Part shown: piece by piece, positions 1 to 11,834 of the stretch
Layout: each line of letters begins with the position of its first letter
How positions within the stretch are numbered: the first letter of the stretch is position 1
Assembly: GCA_030248225.1 (NCBI GenBank)
Contig: JASANE010020301.1
Span: 32,445 to 96,444 of the forward strand
Length of the DNA: 64,000 bases
DNA from: Trileptium ribeirensis
Taxonomy: Eukaryota > Nematoda > Enoplea > Enoplida > Thoracostomopsidae
Direction of reading: 5' to 3'
Position numbers and translations under genes: made by a program
Notes under the pieces: generated by a model
The model's database searches: none
Seen by the model: the letters and a program-made list of their open reading frames with translations, nothing else
Told to the model about the DNA's origin: nothing

Positions 1-645
1 TGAGTTTCCCATGCCCGAAAAGCCCCAAGTGAAACTTATCAGCCGCCCAAGACGTCAGAACAAATTTTCAAATTTTGTGTCGAGGAACCATTGGGGCGCC
101 AAACCCCCGTACCTCAAACCCCATAAATCTAGAACGGGAACCTTAATCGAAAAACAAAAAAAAGGCATCGGTATTTATCATTTTACTATGAAATAAAATC
201 ATCCAGACAAAAAATTCGATAGTTAAGATAAAAATATCCTTGCTTTCGTGAAGGGTACTAAAATGGGGCCAAAAAACCCACATTTTGACCCCTGACCTCG
301 GAACCAGACCCCAAATCAAACAACGCTCGGGGATATACACGATAATTCACTATGCCGGTTCGAATGAGCCCAAGATCATGAAAACCGGTTAAGGCGTTCT
401 CGAGTTATGGCCGATCACACACACGGAAGCAAAGTTATTTTTATCTTAATTTCGAATTTTTTCTCTGGCGTTATTTTCATAGTAAAATGATATCTCGATA
501 CATCTTTTGTTTCCGTAACTTTTCCCGGTTCTAAACAGTTTGAGGTACCCTCGTGGTTTCCTCGACCCAAAATTTGAAAATTTGTTCTCACGCTGAAACG
601 GCTGATAAGTTGCACCTGGGGGTGGGCATGGGAATTTGGCGGGTG
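1..645. repeat. Foldback element with long inverted arms
   Basis: The first about 255 bases reappear in inverted form at about 425-640. Landmarks such as AACTTATCAGCC, GAACAAATTTTCAAATTTTG, ATCATTTTACTATGAAA and TTAAGATAAAAAT occur in the same order on opposite strands. The roughly 170-bp centre is unrelated. No transposase is visible. The left arm may continue beyond the window, so the outer boundary and any target duplication are unknown. It lies in the intron after exon 17. Confidence 0.75.
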
Positions 646-1800
646 TTAGTTTTGTTGTAACTTGTGCTGGTATACGGGATGTCCCATAGCCCATCAAACA
701 AATGCTATCGAGAGCTGATTTTATGTGCACGCAAAACGCGGGTGTATGCGTAGGTGTACATTTTCCTACGTTCTGGAATCTAAATAGTTACTAGTTAAAG
801 ATGTGCAATAAATTTATTGTGCTTAATACTCTAATACATCATTCTTTTCCGCACAAGACGAGTGGTAGAAAGTAGTGCCACCGTAATGGTGTACCTCTTA
901 TCGAAATTTTCAGTTATTCAATAATAATTATCGCTTTCTGATATGCGACAACCTAGCTATACTTCTGGAACCAGTTATCATATTTTCAGGCAATGTATAC
1001 AAACACATCAATCACCAAAATTTAATAGCTGTTTATAAATATGAATGTTTGTTAATAATTATTAATGTTTGTCAACTTTCTTCAAAAAAGGTCAGATGAT
1101 AATATTAATATTGGGTAAACTCATAATAACAAATCTTTGGAAATTGTTACATTAAACGCGAAAAATATTTCGTAAATAATAAATGGAAATTATGTTACTG
1201 TAATACACGATAAAACACATCGTCAAGGCATGGCGCTAAATTTCGCGGCTGGTCGCATTCATTTCTACTAAAAAAATTTTCCCGCAGAGTATATATGTGC
1301 GCGTAGAAACGCGCAATATAAAACTTCATCGATTATGCTAACAGTATGAAAAACATTCTGTAAAATACCACTAGAGCATTTTTAATTTCCAATATAAAAT
1401 GACAATTATGTACATGACACCACGCCGCGCCGATGCAGAAGCAAAAAGCTACACAGGAGACACCGTTTTGGTTTTCAACGTATAGTTAAGGAAATCCAAC
1501 AATTCTTCAATTATGGAACCGTGTGTAATGAGCATGAGTGTCGGTTGGTGACAATTACAACACCTGCTTCGTTCCCGGCTAACGATGCTACAGGAAAATA
1601 CTTGTAAGCACTGTAGTCCTAAAAAGTATTGAAACGGTTGAGTAGTGTCAGAAAAACTACCGAACCCGATTGTTACGGAGCAATACGGTTTGAATCACCA
1701 TTCCCGCAAATTTCACCATTTGGAATTTTGGCTTAGGAGGAGTTAAGGTAGGTTTTAATTAAAATTTAAGGCAGTTGAGGCGGTTTTACCAAGTGATAAC
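646..1800. other. Intronic stretch, nothing recognised
   Basis: This AT-rich intron sequence follows exon 17 in transcript order. I see no exon of the gene, transposon protein or clear repeat here. In particular, no USP catalytic-domain signature is present on the minus strand. Confidence 0.6.
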
Positions 1801-2142
1801 AAAATAATTTTCCAAGAGATAATGAACACAGACCGAATTTTGACCGTGTTCGTCACATTTTTCACTGTTCGTCCCCACTCCAGTCGTCCAAAACGCTCCA
1901 TAATAACTAATTCTAAAATTTATTATCTCTAAATTGATATTTTTATATGCTAAATGTTTTTAAACATAAATTACTGTTATTCGTAATGCTAAAACATAAG
2001 CCTAAAATACCTGAACGACACTTAAAAGTGCCTGAAAATATATAGGATTCAAAGCAAAATCTTCCACTACTTTGAAATTTCCATTGAAAATGGAGGCCCT
2101 ACGAAGTTTCCTCCACTTTTCGGAAGGCTATTGGCAAACTAG
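1800..2142 (+). mobile_element. Old copy of the CTGGCC MITE family (copy D)
   Basis: The order of landmarks is the same as in the better copies at 11468 and 13390: the GTCCGTCCCCAC-like block, the TTTTTAAACAT-ATTAC run, AATGCTAAAA, CACTTTGAAATTTCC and CACTTTTCGGAGGGC-like right end. The terminal repeats are decayed and no target duplication is certain. The left boundary is approximate. The right end falls about 18 bp from the donor of exon 17. Confidence 0.6.
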
Positions 2143-2160
2143 CAAATCAGCGTAAACTAC

Positions 2161-2445
2161 CTTCATAAAACATTTCCGTCAATAATTCAACGACCAGATG
2201 AATATTTGGCGAGCAATGAATACAAAGAGCTACGAGCAGCTCATACGCAGCCGAAGCACTCCGTGCCGAACCACAAACAGGAATACATCGTCCAGTGACC
2301 ATCGCCGATGTTGTTTTCGATCGAGTTAAGCTTGGTGGAACAGTCGCCGATACCGATGGCCCCGCAAATGCATGATGAACAGAACAGTTGTCTTCAGTGC
2401 TTCCTTCTAAAGTTACATGGTTGTTAGGCAAATTTGTTGGTTCGT
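2161..2445 (-). CDS. USP9X: USP9X/faf deubiquitinase, exon 17 (last before the peptidase domain)
   Basis: After a polar linker the exon reads CIPVCGSARSASAAYELLVA and then LCIHCSPNIHLVVELLTEMFYE. It matches human [43 protein letters not shown]. In the family the next segment is the USP catalytic domain, beginning with the PPKGFVGLKNAGATCYMN region. No such sequence is visible in 1-2160, so the catalytic exons lie beyond the left edge. The acceptor is ATTCTAG. The donor GTAGTT is weak and lies about 18 bp from an old MITE copy. Confidence 0.95.
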
Positions 2446-3972
2446 CTAGAATAAGATATTACGAATCAGGTGCAAGGAGTAGGCCTCCAAAATATTCAGC
2501 ATGTTCAGAAAAATTGAGCTATCGCCATATCAGATCAATAAGACAACATTTGGGCAGGCCACCAATAATTTTATACTGCAAAGTCAACTAAATATAATTC
2601 GTCGTCATCTTCACGCATAAAATGGTGGTCAGCTCCAAATTTGTCCCCTGTAAATCAAAAGAGGAATTCACGCAGATATAACCAGCCCTTTAATTTCGGG
2701 TTTCCTAAATATTTGATATGATGGCCAGTAGTTGGAGTTACAAGTACTGTATGAAATAATATGACTAATCATTATGAATAATGAATATTCATTGAAATAA
2801 TCGTTCTGCTCATTTTTTCAGTTTGCAAATCTTTCAAAAATTCAATATTAAAATTAGCACCCATATTTTCGTTATATCTAAAACATCTATACTATTTTGT
2901 CAAACTGGTACAATTTAATAAGTTAAAATCTTCCAACTTTAACGAAATATTTAAGAGCAATATGCTGCTCAAATTGGGAGAATTTCTACTTTTGTACAAA
3001 CTTGGGCGCTGTTTTAAAAAATTGAGCCAGCGCTGCTCTCTGATTTTCCCTGAATTAGTGATCTCCACTTAAAGACCACGAAAAATATTACAACATATTT
3101 ATTTAATCAACACAATCAGTTCTTTTCTACGCAGCATGTTTTTTACATGCTACTGTTTTGATGCCACAGTAATGAAAGCTAATGGTAAGTTTACACTTAT
3201 TAAAAACTGAACTCTAGCTTCTACGAGTGTACTCTTTAGAATATTGTAATAATCTTTGTTGTTGTGCACACCGCGCCCGTTTTGGGTGGGCAGGCATGTC
3301 GACCGGTCGTTTAACGGCTTTTGCAACTTGAATCAAAATGACGACGCAATGTATAGACCAAATCCAAAGTCCAGAAATTCTGTGAAGCTTGCGGAATGTA
3401 ACAAATATTGCCAGGAAATTCTATTTGCATTACATACTGATGTTTTTTAAAAGTCTGAAGTATAACGATTAATACGTGGATACTATCAGTTCCAAAACCG
3501 ACTAGTATATGCAAGAAGAGACCAAGTGCACGACACTTGGTAATGCTAAACTACTTTGCCTCTTCAAATGATGTGGCCGTTTTTCGGCTTTCCAAGGATG
3601 ACTGGTTGTACAGATAGACAAGATGACAGCCGGTACATGAGGTGCCCGTTGATTCTCTGGGGATAGGTGTTCGGTTTGGATTATCCGCCCAAGGTTCTTT
3701 GGAATGTGTATCGAGTATCCCTTCAACGTCCGCTGGTGGGTGGGCGAATTCCCAAGTAAGCCTGGGGCAGTCGATACCTCACCAAGTAACACTGACACAA
3801 CAGTCCATGCTCAACAAAGACCTTTACGAGGAAGTCAAAACCGCGTACAATACTTTGAATAGATACACCCCAGATATCCAAGGCAACGTACACGATATAT
3901 CATTTTTACGAAAGCATTATCGCTTTTCTTAAGTGACTTCGCTATCAAACTCTGTTAATGCAAAATGCCATA
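2446..3972. other. Intron between exons 16 and 17, no clear element
   Basis: Short open frames around 3256-3932 occur on both strands but show no recognisable domain. No splice-flanked conserved USP9X segment is missing between exons 16 and 17, so I treat this as non-coding intron. Confidence 0.55.
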
Positions 3973-4136
3973 TGAATAAAAAGCATATCCTAAATTCTAA
4001 CGAGTGAACACTATAGCAGCTGTAACTGATACCAGTAACTACAAAAACTGCTACTGAATAAAAAGAATACCCGAAATTTTACTGGGTAAACACTATAGCA
4101 GCTGTAAACGACGCCAGTAAGTACAAAAACTGCTAC
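3973..4136. repeat. 82-bp tandem duplication
   Basis: Two adjacent units start at 3973 and 4055, each opening TGAATAAAAAG and closing CAAAAACTGCTAC. They share about 85% identity by eye. The second unit stops 16 bp from the end of exon 16, inside the intron just past its GTGAGT donor. Confidence 0.85.
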
Positions 4137-4152
4137 ATAATGCAAAACTCAC

Positions 4153-4414
4153 TGTTGCTGTTTTGATTTTCGTCAGTGGGCGTAGCAGAGCTAGCGTCTA
4201 CTGTTTCTTCAGTAACGCTTTCAGGCAATACTCGTTTATTCGACATTTGGAACGCCTGTTGATTGTTATTGTACGACGTTCCACAACCACTTAGCGGAAA
4301 CGCTGTTGCAGAGCGTGGGATCCCGGAAGATGGACCAGCCGTTGCACGACTACTATGTCGTCGCATTTCAACATACATTCGCGACGCTGGCAGAACAAAA
4401 TCGTCGATAAGCTC
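4153..4414 (-). CDS. USP9X: USP9X/faf deubiquitinase, exon 16
   Basis: The exon begins ELIDDFVLPASRMYVEMRRH, a near-exact match to human [21 protein letters not shown]. It continues into a Ser/Thr/Asn/Gln-rich segment of about 65 residues that vertebrates largely lack. The acceptor is ATATTTTAG. The donor GTGAGT splits after AAC A|. An 82-bp tandem duplication ends 16 bp beyond the donor. Confidence 0.95.
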
Positions 4415-5185
4415 CTAAAATATCACCCTGTATTATAGAGAAACAGCAACTTTAATATAAATATAGCACATTGAAACGGAAATCTGCTGTCATGCATTCC
4501 TGCGTAAGAACTTCATTAATGTTAGCGGGAAAGAAAGCTTTAGTGCAGGCTTACAAACGGTGCATCGCTATGGGTGATAACGGGGGCTGACCCATCATTG
4601 CCCACGCGAGACCCTTAAGACACAGCAACCGCCCTTCGCCCGACTCCTAAAATTGTAATTTTTGCTGGCCAGAATTTCCTCTTTCCCCCAATTCTGTAAT
4701 GTTACTTACAGTTTTATATAATTTTTCTAAAATTTTCCCAGAAAGGGGGTAAATATGGCTTAAAATAAGGGCCACACTCATGGGTGGTAACATGTGAATA
4801 TATACCGATATTTGAAAATTTCATAGTCTTGAGCGCTAGTTGCGGTCTCCCCCATGATAGAGGTTAGAGCTGAATCCTTGAGTCTCTGACCCCTAGTCTG
4901 AGAGGCCAGAAACTCCCAGGTTTTTATATATCATTTTATTGACAGACGGGTTTAGCTAATAATAATGTCGTTACAAAGGAAATTTTATATGACGTCAAAA
5001 ACGATGTAAGAAAGTGGAAATGATACAGTTTGCTATCTATACCACAATTTCAACAAAACTATGATAAATAGAATGAATTTAATGATTGGTGGTACAAAAC
5101 AACATCTATGAAGAGCAGAGAAGATTAATGCGCAAGTAAACTTAAAATGACCGCGGCAACAATGATATTTTGTATTTTTAGATAA

Positions 5186-5555
5186 AAATTGTTACGGAAC
5201 GCTATTTGGTCAATTGAAATTCGACGTAAAACTGTTCGCGAACACAGTGCTCGCGACTGAAATCTAACCATTTTGTGTTCGCGAAAATTGAAGTAAAATT
5301 ATCCAAATGTCTGAGAACGAAAATCTGTCGATTTGATTGTGACGTCACTTTTGCATTAAATATGTTCGCGAACACTGTATAATCCAAATTTAAACAATAC
5401 ATTAGGAAACAGAATTTCTGCAAACTGAAATCGCCAAAATTCTGTTCGGACACAAGGTCTAATTTCTGGCACTTGAATTTGAATTTGCCAATTTTCGGTT
5501 AGCGAAACACCGAATGAAATTAAGATTGTTTTTCGTAACAAGGGTTTGCGAAACG
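5186..5555. repeat. Dispersed repeat carrying TGTTCGCGAACA palindromes
   Basis: The block begins TTGTTACGGAAC and ends near TTTTTCGTAACAAGG, hinting at short inverted ends. Inside it the 12-bp palindrome TGTTCGCGAACA occurs near 5229 and 5363, with further partial GTTCGCGA matches. Related sequence containing the same motif and the TTGTTACGGAAC start appears near 38987-39311. No protein is encoded. Confidence 0.6.
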
Positions 5556-6660
5556 ATATCAGTAATGACAGAATAGGATGGTTGGCGGGGTCACCTTAAG
5601 TTTACTCACACAAAAGCTACCGAAATTACTACCAAACATATCTTGTGAATAAGAACTACCGCGTTCAATTTAACTTAACAATCAATTTCCAACAATGAAA
5701 TAACGTAGGCCTAAAATCAATTTTTCAGACAGCCACAAATATTTCGGCTTTTGTTTAGACCAAAATCACACATATTAAAACATGTTTGTGGCTTCTCTTC
5801 GAAATCATCCCATTAGTTAGTATAACGCGCGAAAAATTTGGTAATGAAATATAAAATCGACAAACATAGCTTGCTTTCGTAGCAATATAGGGTTACGATC
5901 CGGCGCCACAAATAAGGTCGCAATTTTGTTGTCACATGTGGCATCGAAAAAGAGGGGAACGACCGAGGAGGCCTGAGGCAATTTTTAATCATTTTTACTT
6001 TTGTTTTTAATGCAATCAAAATTACCTTCTACCTTGGTATATTTTAAAATCAACTTATATACAGCCACTGCTGGTCCAACACCACATTTTTAGAATAAAT
6101 TTGATGTAAAAATCATTTCTTTTCGTCAAATCTCCATTGTCACCAAATTCTTGGGGTCGTAACTGGATCAATGAAGGCTTTATACATTAGGAAGTGGCTG
6201 TGGTCAACAAGAGGAGCCGCATTTTGACAAACATTGTGGACCACCTATTCCGGAAGCCCGGAGCCGATTTTTATTTTACGGCATTTGACAAGTGTATCTG
6301 AGCTTCAAAATTCTTGCCCAAGGCGGTTTGGCGATAACATAGACTAATCGCGTTGCAAATCTCTGGCTAACCACAATTTAACATAGCATATGAAATTATG
6401 CTCAATTTGGCTCAGATATTTCTACCGGTTGTCGAGAAACCATAGCGTTATTTTCCATGCCTGATCCGAGGCCCTTGGGCCCGCTTTTTTACGTGGAAGA
6501 TGTTGGTCCGGGTTTCTCGCCTACCTACATTGCACAAACGAAGATTTAAACTTTTCGCATAACTTATCGCTCGAATCAATTCGCCCAACCGAAGTTGAGC
6601 TATGCGTGCCCGAAATTGTCAAATTTCAACAGTATTCCGGCTAATAACAATTCTTCGATT
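5556..6660. other. Intronic stretch, nothing recognised
   Basis: This is part of the intron between exons 15 and 16. No exon, transposon domain or strong internal repeat was found by reading. Confidence 0.5.
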
Positions 6661-6664
6661 CACT

Positions 6665-7310
6665 GGTTTCATTCACAACGCCCAGGATTCAACAACTTAC
6701 AAGTCGCTTAAGTAGAGTTAAAGTAATAATGAAACTGATGCTGATCCAGTGGAGATGCTATATAAGTCAAACAACAACCAAGTCGCAGTATGTCGAATTG
6801 AAAACTGGATGCTAGTCACGATAAGCTCTAAATCCCAGCGGCCTTTGCCACAGAGGAGACGCGTGGCCATTAGATATTAGGGTTAGCCCCCAGAGTCACA
6901 ATTTCAGGCCCATCACCTTCCGTTCAATTCAACTCCCAGGCTGTTTTCCAGTTAAAGTATCGAATGAAAATAAATTATACAAAATTGATCGAATTTCGCC
7001 CGATACCGATCGAATTTTGATCACTATTTCGTCTAGTGAGATTTTATCGCTTCGCTCGTTTCATTCACAATGCTTAGGATTCAACTACTTACAAGCCGTT
7101 TCAGTGGAGTTATAGTAATACTGAACCTGCTGCTGAACCACCAGATATGCTACATAAGTCAAACAACAAACAAGTTACAGCATTATATAGAATTGAAAAC
7201 TAGATGGTAATCAAGATAAGCTCTAAATCCCTGCTGCCTTTGACACAACGGGTCGCGGCAAAAATAAATTATACAAAATCGATCGAATTTCGACCGATTT
7301 CTATTAAACT
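6665..7310. repeat. About 390-bp tandem duplication, diverged
   Basis: Segments near 6670 and 7063 both contain CATTCACAA, GGATTCAAC, ACTTACAAG, TAAGTCAAACAACAA and GAATTGAAAACT in the same order. They are followed in both copies by GATAAGCTCTAAATCCC and by AATAAATTATACAAAAT with CGATCGAATTTCG. Identity is about 80% by eye and the second copy is shorter. It is probably a local duplication of non-coding DNA. Confidence 0.75.
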
Positions 7311-7771
7311 ACGAAATTTCATTGAATGTCATAAAGAATGATTTCAATTTTAACACAAGTGAATAAATTTCAAAATGTATAAAAGTTCTACCGATTCAAC
7401 ATAAACGAAATTTCGATTTCAATTGCACCTATATCTGATCGTGATTGCAGCTGATAATTCACCAATATCAACACATAACAAAATGTAGCGGTGGACCTGG
7501 TCAAAGCAAGTCAATTTTTTTATTGTTCCGGACAAAATCTAGTATCTTCAACTTTCTAAAACATTTTGCATTATTTCATATATTTTGTACTATGCATTAT
7601 CTTGATATTCGGTAAATTTATGCGTTTAAATAACGAAGTTGAATCGACCTGGCAAAAATCTAATTTTAGGCCAAATCCATCTTCTACCTTTCAAGCAGGT
7701 TGGAGAAACTATTTAACGTAAGATGATATTAAATGGTGAACTATAGAACGTTCAAAACAGTCATGTCATAC

Positions 7772-7918
7772 TCTGATTAAATTAGCACCACCGGGAATGC
7801 AGCCAATTTCGCATTTTTGTTCGCAATTCATTGAATACACCAGCTCTGTCGCGACGCTGATGTGGCCAACAAGCAGGTTTTCCGATGGATAGCTTTCGAG
7901 TTGAGTAATCGTATACTC
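7772..7918 (-). CDS. USP9X: USP9X/faf deubiquitinase, exon 15
   Basis: This 49-codon, phase 0-0 exon encodes EYTITQLESYPSENLLVGHI, SVATELVYSM and CEIGCIPGGANLIR. Human USP9X reads ETILEGHLGVTKELLAFQ followed by [21 protein letters not shown]. The GHxxVxxEL and GGANLI signatures are conserved in the family just before the peptidase domain. The acceptor is TTTCAG and the donor is GTATGA. No long open frame marks this exon; homology and splice signals define it. Confidence 0.95.
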
Positions 7919-9568
7919 CTGAAACAGAAAAGTTAATCAACTCATAATCTGCTAACTTTAGACTACACAGTCATACGCTTCATACGAGGGACAGACTGGA
8001 TGCAAATAATAGTTTAGGCGGATTCCATTCAGACATTGTCGTAGTCTCTGTAATGGGTCCTACAACGGAAAAATTTGGCATGGAGACGGCTGACATGCAG
8101 GCACACTGCAACCAGAGGAACTGGTACTATGTTTACTCTTTGCCATGATATATGTTCTGCTGCATATTTCGTTTGTGGTAGTAATCATAAATTTGAAAAA
8201 TCATAACGTACAGACCAAATAATTCAAAAATTGTAAATCGGTAGAACAAATAATGCGTGAGCCTACCTTATGTGCGTAGGCCATGACGCCATGATTGTTC
8301 TCGTTAAAATCACGAACTGAACCGCTCAAAAATTCGCACTCAAATTTCTGTCACCAGTATTCATCGGTAGTTGCATTTTCAAGTGGACGCCGTCAGTAAA
8401 TTACGATGCTAAACCGTAAAATAGTGACCACAAACAAGGCCTACTTGTTTCTGCACCACAAATCAGGTCCTCTTAGACGTAATAAAATCGTGATTTGTAC
8501 GCAGTTATCGGTTCCAAGATTGTGACCTGACTTACCAAAATAGCTACACCTACTCACGCACCTAAAGTGAAGTCACGAATAAGCTTAAGAAAAATGATAC
8601 ACAATAGTGTGTAGGCAATAGCATGCCGCATATGGCATTACATTGAAATTTGAATTGAATTCCATATAAAGTCTGACTATACATAAAATCTTACGTGCAA
8701 AAATCTCTATAATGTTCACCACAAAAATGTAGGAAACAAGGAAAGTGAAACTATTCGTGATGAACAGATGACCCCTGTAATTCATGTAATACTCAACGAC
8801 AAAATGTACATTATTACAATAATTCCATGACACATGAAATACGACAACGCGAATCATGAGTTGCCCAGCATAACGGTGCTCGTCACATAATTTACTTGCT
8901 TACCGCAGGAAGAATTATGAGTATAATATTATATCATAATCAAAACCATTCAGATCATTACCAACCAAAGAATAATCAAAAGGTTATAGAGTGAATGGAA
9001 GAGAACGTAAAAGTCGACAGGAGTTGTCACCATCAGCCGTATAAAGCTGCGATACTAGGTGCTCAAAACAGAATTATTTTGCTGGCCCGCATAAACTCCG
9101 TACTTGATAATAGATTTAATTAACCGCTTCCTTGGTTCTTGCAAGCCTTAAAATAAAATTTTAGTAAACGTGCCGTAATTATGGTAAGTGTAAACCGTGG
9201 CATTATTATCAAATCCATTAGCATTAATGTATATCGAACATAAATCTCGTCAACAATTATTACGTATTCAAAGCGATAAAGATAAAATAAGAATATTACA
9301 GCTTCAATGTCAACATAGTTTAGCGTAATTGTTTCCGATATCTTTCGTTAAACGTTGCTTGTTTTAAGGAACTATTTTTCAAAAGGTCCAAAAGTTGTTA
9401 TTCTAGACAAATATTGCCAAACGTGCCGCTTTTGCTTTCACAGTACATGTTTGAAAGGGTTCAAATGAAAACCGTCATAGAAAACTATCACGGTACCAGT
9501 ACCAAAACCACCTGAAGGGCTCACGTATAAATAAAATCGAGTAGACAGAGCTTTATACAGTGTAGTAC
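7919..9568. other. Intron between exons 14 and 15, nothing recognised
   Basis: An open frame at 8585-8857 on the minus strand is hydrophobic and AT-driven with no family resemblance; I regard it as chance. No transposon ends were identified. Confidence 0.55.
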
Positions 9569-9659
9569 CTTTGCTTTTTTCAACCATTGAATTTCTTTGT
9601 GCAATAATTCCATACGATCGGGCATATGGAAGCCCTTTGCAAATGCACATTTCAACAGT
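9569..9659 (-). CDS. USP9X: USP9X/faf deubiquitinase, exon 14 (small)
   Basis: This 91-bp exon encodes LLKCAFAKGFHMPDRMELLH and then KEIQWLKKAK. It corresponds to human [31 protein letters not shown]. The overlapping long open frame in this region is a different, spurious frame. The acceptor is CAATTTTAG and the donor is GTACTA. The exon is isolated by a 9.3-kb intron upstream and a 1.65-kb intron downstream, so gene predictors could easily miss it. Confidence 0.93.
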
Positions 9660-9829
9660 CTAAAATTGAAGTACAATATAAATTGAATATTAATCCATGC
9701 AATTTTAGCGTTGCTTCAGTTTTGTAAGTTCGCTATAAAATTTTTTAATTACATACCTGGGATATTGGCAGGTCGGTTTGACGTTGGGAATGTATAACAC
9801 AATTGGCTTTTGCAATGTGGGCGAGGTGG

Positions 9830-10155
9830 GGGTGGGCTCACGTAGGCAAAAATGGGTGCCCTGGCCAAAATTTCTTGCTCCCTTTATGCTCCCAAAGTAA
9901 AAACACTCCGCGCTGGCATAAAACTTGACAATTCTCTGTTAAAAATCGTTTATCAAGCGAGACGATTTTGCACCATTTCTGAAGCAAAATTTATTTTAGG
10001 ATTTTACGTAAAAAACTAAATCTAGATTTTGAACACTTTTAAATTTCTAAACACCTAGGTCAACTGAGGATCCCTGATAACAACTGGCAAAATCCAGTGC
10101 GCTAAAGCTCCCCACCAGTACCTTACCATTCCTGACTAAAATTTACAGCGAATGA
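9830..10155. repeat. Dispersed repeat family G, copy 1
   Basis: The block shares ordered landmarks with 48335-48700 and 57650-57970. These are a G-rich start, GCCCCTGGCCAAAATTT, GCTCCC or GCACTCC, CTTCAAAA-type runs and a close at ATTT-CAGCGAATG. It encodes no protein and is probably a short non-autonomous transposon. Confidence 0.55.
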
Positions 10156-10379
10156 AGAAGCCAGCATTCATGTATATAGTGGTGTGGCAAAGTAGTTGTC
10201 AGTACAGGTCCCGAAATCTTGAAGCCGTGTGGTCGAACCCCCTATGGAGTTATTCCATAGTACCCATACGTGAAATTTATTGTTGGTACGGATTTTCTTT
10301 GAGACAGCAGCAAAACATGAGCGGTCACTCTTCTACTAACCTATACCCTATCCGCAGCATTCAGAATAGCATAAAGAAC

Positions 10380-11240
10380 TTAAACTAGTAGCTCAGAAAT
10401 CGAGCGAAAGCGGAGCAAATAGGACAATTCGCTTAGCAACATTTCGTGGTTCAAAATTCAGGTCCATGAACTTATTTAAAGTCCCATAATAGCAAATATA
10501 CACCGGAATCCTTAGTAGGCAACGCTATGGTCATTTTAATCATATGTAAAATCGACAAACTCTTTATTTCTTCCTTATATTACCATAAAGACGAAAACAT
10601 TTTAAATTTATAAATTACAAATTTTGAGAAAAATTATAATGATGAGCGATTTTTACGTTGTAGATACGCAACCCATAGATTGTTTGACGTATATAACATG
10701 CAAATACAATTGCTTTTATTGTGTTCAGCAACAACTAAAACCCATTCTAATGACCCGCTTACATCTATATTGAAAAGGTGGCTAAATTCGTCTATTTTTG
10801 GTTTCAAAATTCACCATATTTTAGTCCGGTACCGTGTCGCAGTGTTTTCACAAGCCCAATTTGGGGTTAAAACAATGAAGCGAACGTGTTTCAGATGTTA
10901 AATAACCCTCAAATCCTATTGTGTAGCCACAACAAGTAAAAACTAAAAACCACAACCTTGTTAAAATTATGAAAATTTCACTTGGAGCATTTTTAAGCTT
11001 TGACCCATAGTTCGATATGGGCTGCACCGACAAAAAAATCAAACAGCAGAGTTCAATCAGATCAATCAAACGCCACTGGCAAGAGTTGTTATACACTAAA
11101 ATGTTGGGTGACTCCATAATGGCCAAAATCAAAGTGTCCAATACGCGCTCGTTTTGTGAATATTTAGGTAGGAAATCATGGGAGCAGCCAAATACAAAGA
11201 TAGGTGCATGACTATACTTCATTACGAAACGAAAAAATCT
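10380..11240. repeat. Dispersed repeat shared with 16367-17400
   Basis: Shared landmarks include CTAGTAGCTC/ACTAGTAACTC, CAAAATTCAGGTC, TTTATTTCTTC, GAGAAAAATTA-AATGATGAGCGA and a terminal GACCCATAG-TCGA stretch. The 131-residue minus-strand open frame at 10848-11243 crosses this repeat and has no recognisable domain, so I do not call it a gene. Confidence 0.6.
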
Positions 11241-11467
11241 CAAAATCCATCTACCTCAGAACACCTTACGAATCGTGAACAGCATAATATATGTATGTAA
11301 TCTATGTATATATATCAGAATCTTATAAAAGTACAGTAGCAAAGAAAACCAACAGGATTTGCTACATTTAAATACGTTTAAATACACTGAAGATTTGAAA
11401 TCAGCGCCCACGAAAACCCATGTGAACTTATTTTGAGCTATGTTAGACGTGGTAATGTCACAGATGA

Positions 11468-11834
11468 CTGGCCTGTCCACAGTGGGGTGGTGGGACCCCC
11501 CACTTTCCAAATCCCCCATGTTAGTGAGATTTTCCCCCATGTCCGTCCCCACCTCGGCCGAAACCCCCATGTTCAACTAATTCCAAAAATTTTTTGTCTG
11601 AAAATTTATGTTCTTTGTTTGCAAATTGTTTTTTAAACATTAATTACCACTATTTATAATGCTAAAATATTGTTTAGCTTGAAAGTACGTTCACAGTAGT
11701 AAAAATGCATGAAAATATGGAAATATTTTGTATTTTTAAGCAAAATTTATCCCCGCACTTTGAAATTTCCCCCGAGAATGAACATGGGGGCCCCGAAGTT
11801 CCCCCCACTTTTCGGAGGGCTGTGGACAGGCCAG
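11468..11834 (+). mobile_element. MITE, CTGGCC family, copy A (best preserved)
   Basis: This 367-bp element has perfect 15-bp terminal inverted repeats, CTGGCCTGTCCACAG at the left and its reverse complement at the right. It is flanked by the 5-bp direct repeat GATGA (11463-11467 and 11835-11839). The interior has C-run-rich ends and an AT-rich core and encodes no transposase. Copies B (13390) and C (46846, inverted) have the same structure. A 5-bp duplication fits some hAT or Transib-type transposons, but the superfamily is not established. Confidence 0.92.

Noticed and set aside
1..2160. Search for the USP catalytic domain (GLKNAGATCYMN-type Cys box) on the minus strand
   Set aside because: No such sequence was found. 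The catalytic exons must be outside the window, so I do not claim loss of the peptidase.
3502..3932. Overlapping frames at 3.5-3.9 kb that look protein-like (WVGEFPSKPG and similar)
   Set aside because: Stops interrupt every frame and I could not match any family. It may be old transposon DNA but cannot be named.
9438..9650. 70-residue minus-strand frame overlapping exon 14
   Set aside because: It is the wrong frame; the USP9X peptide is read in a different phase, confirmed by the split codon from exon 13.
10848..11243. 131-residue minus-strand open frame
   Set aside because: It lies in a dispersed repeat whose second copy at 16.4-17.4 kb does not keep the frame.
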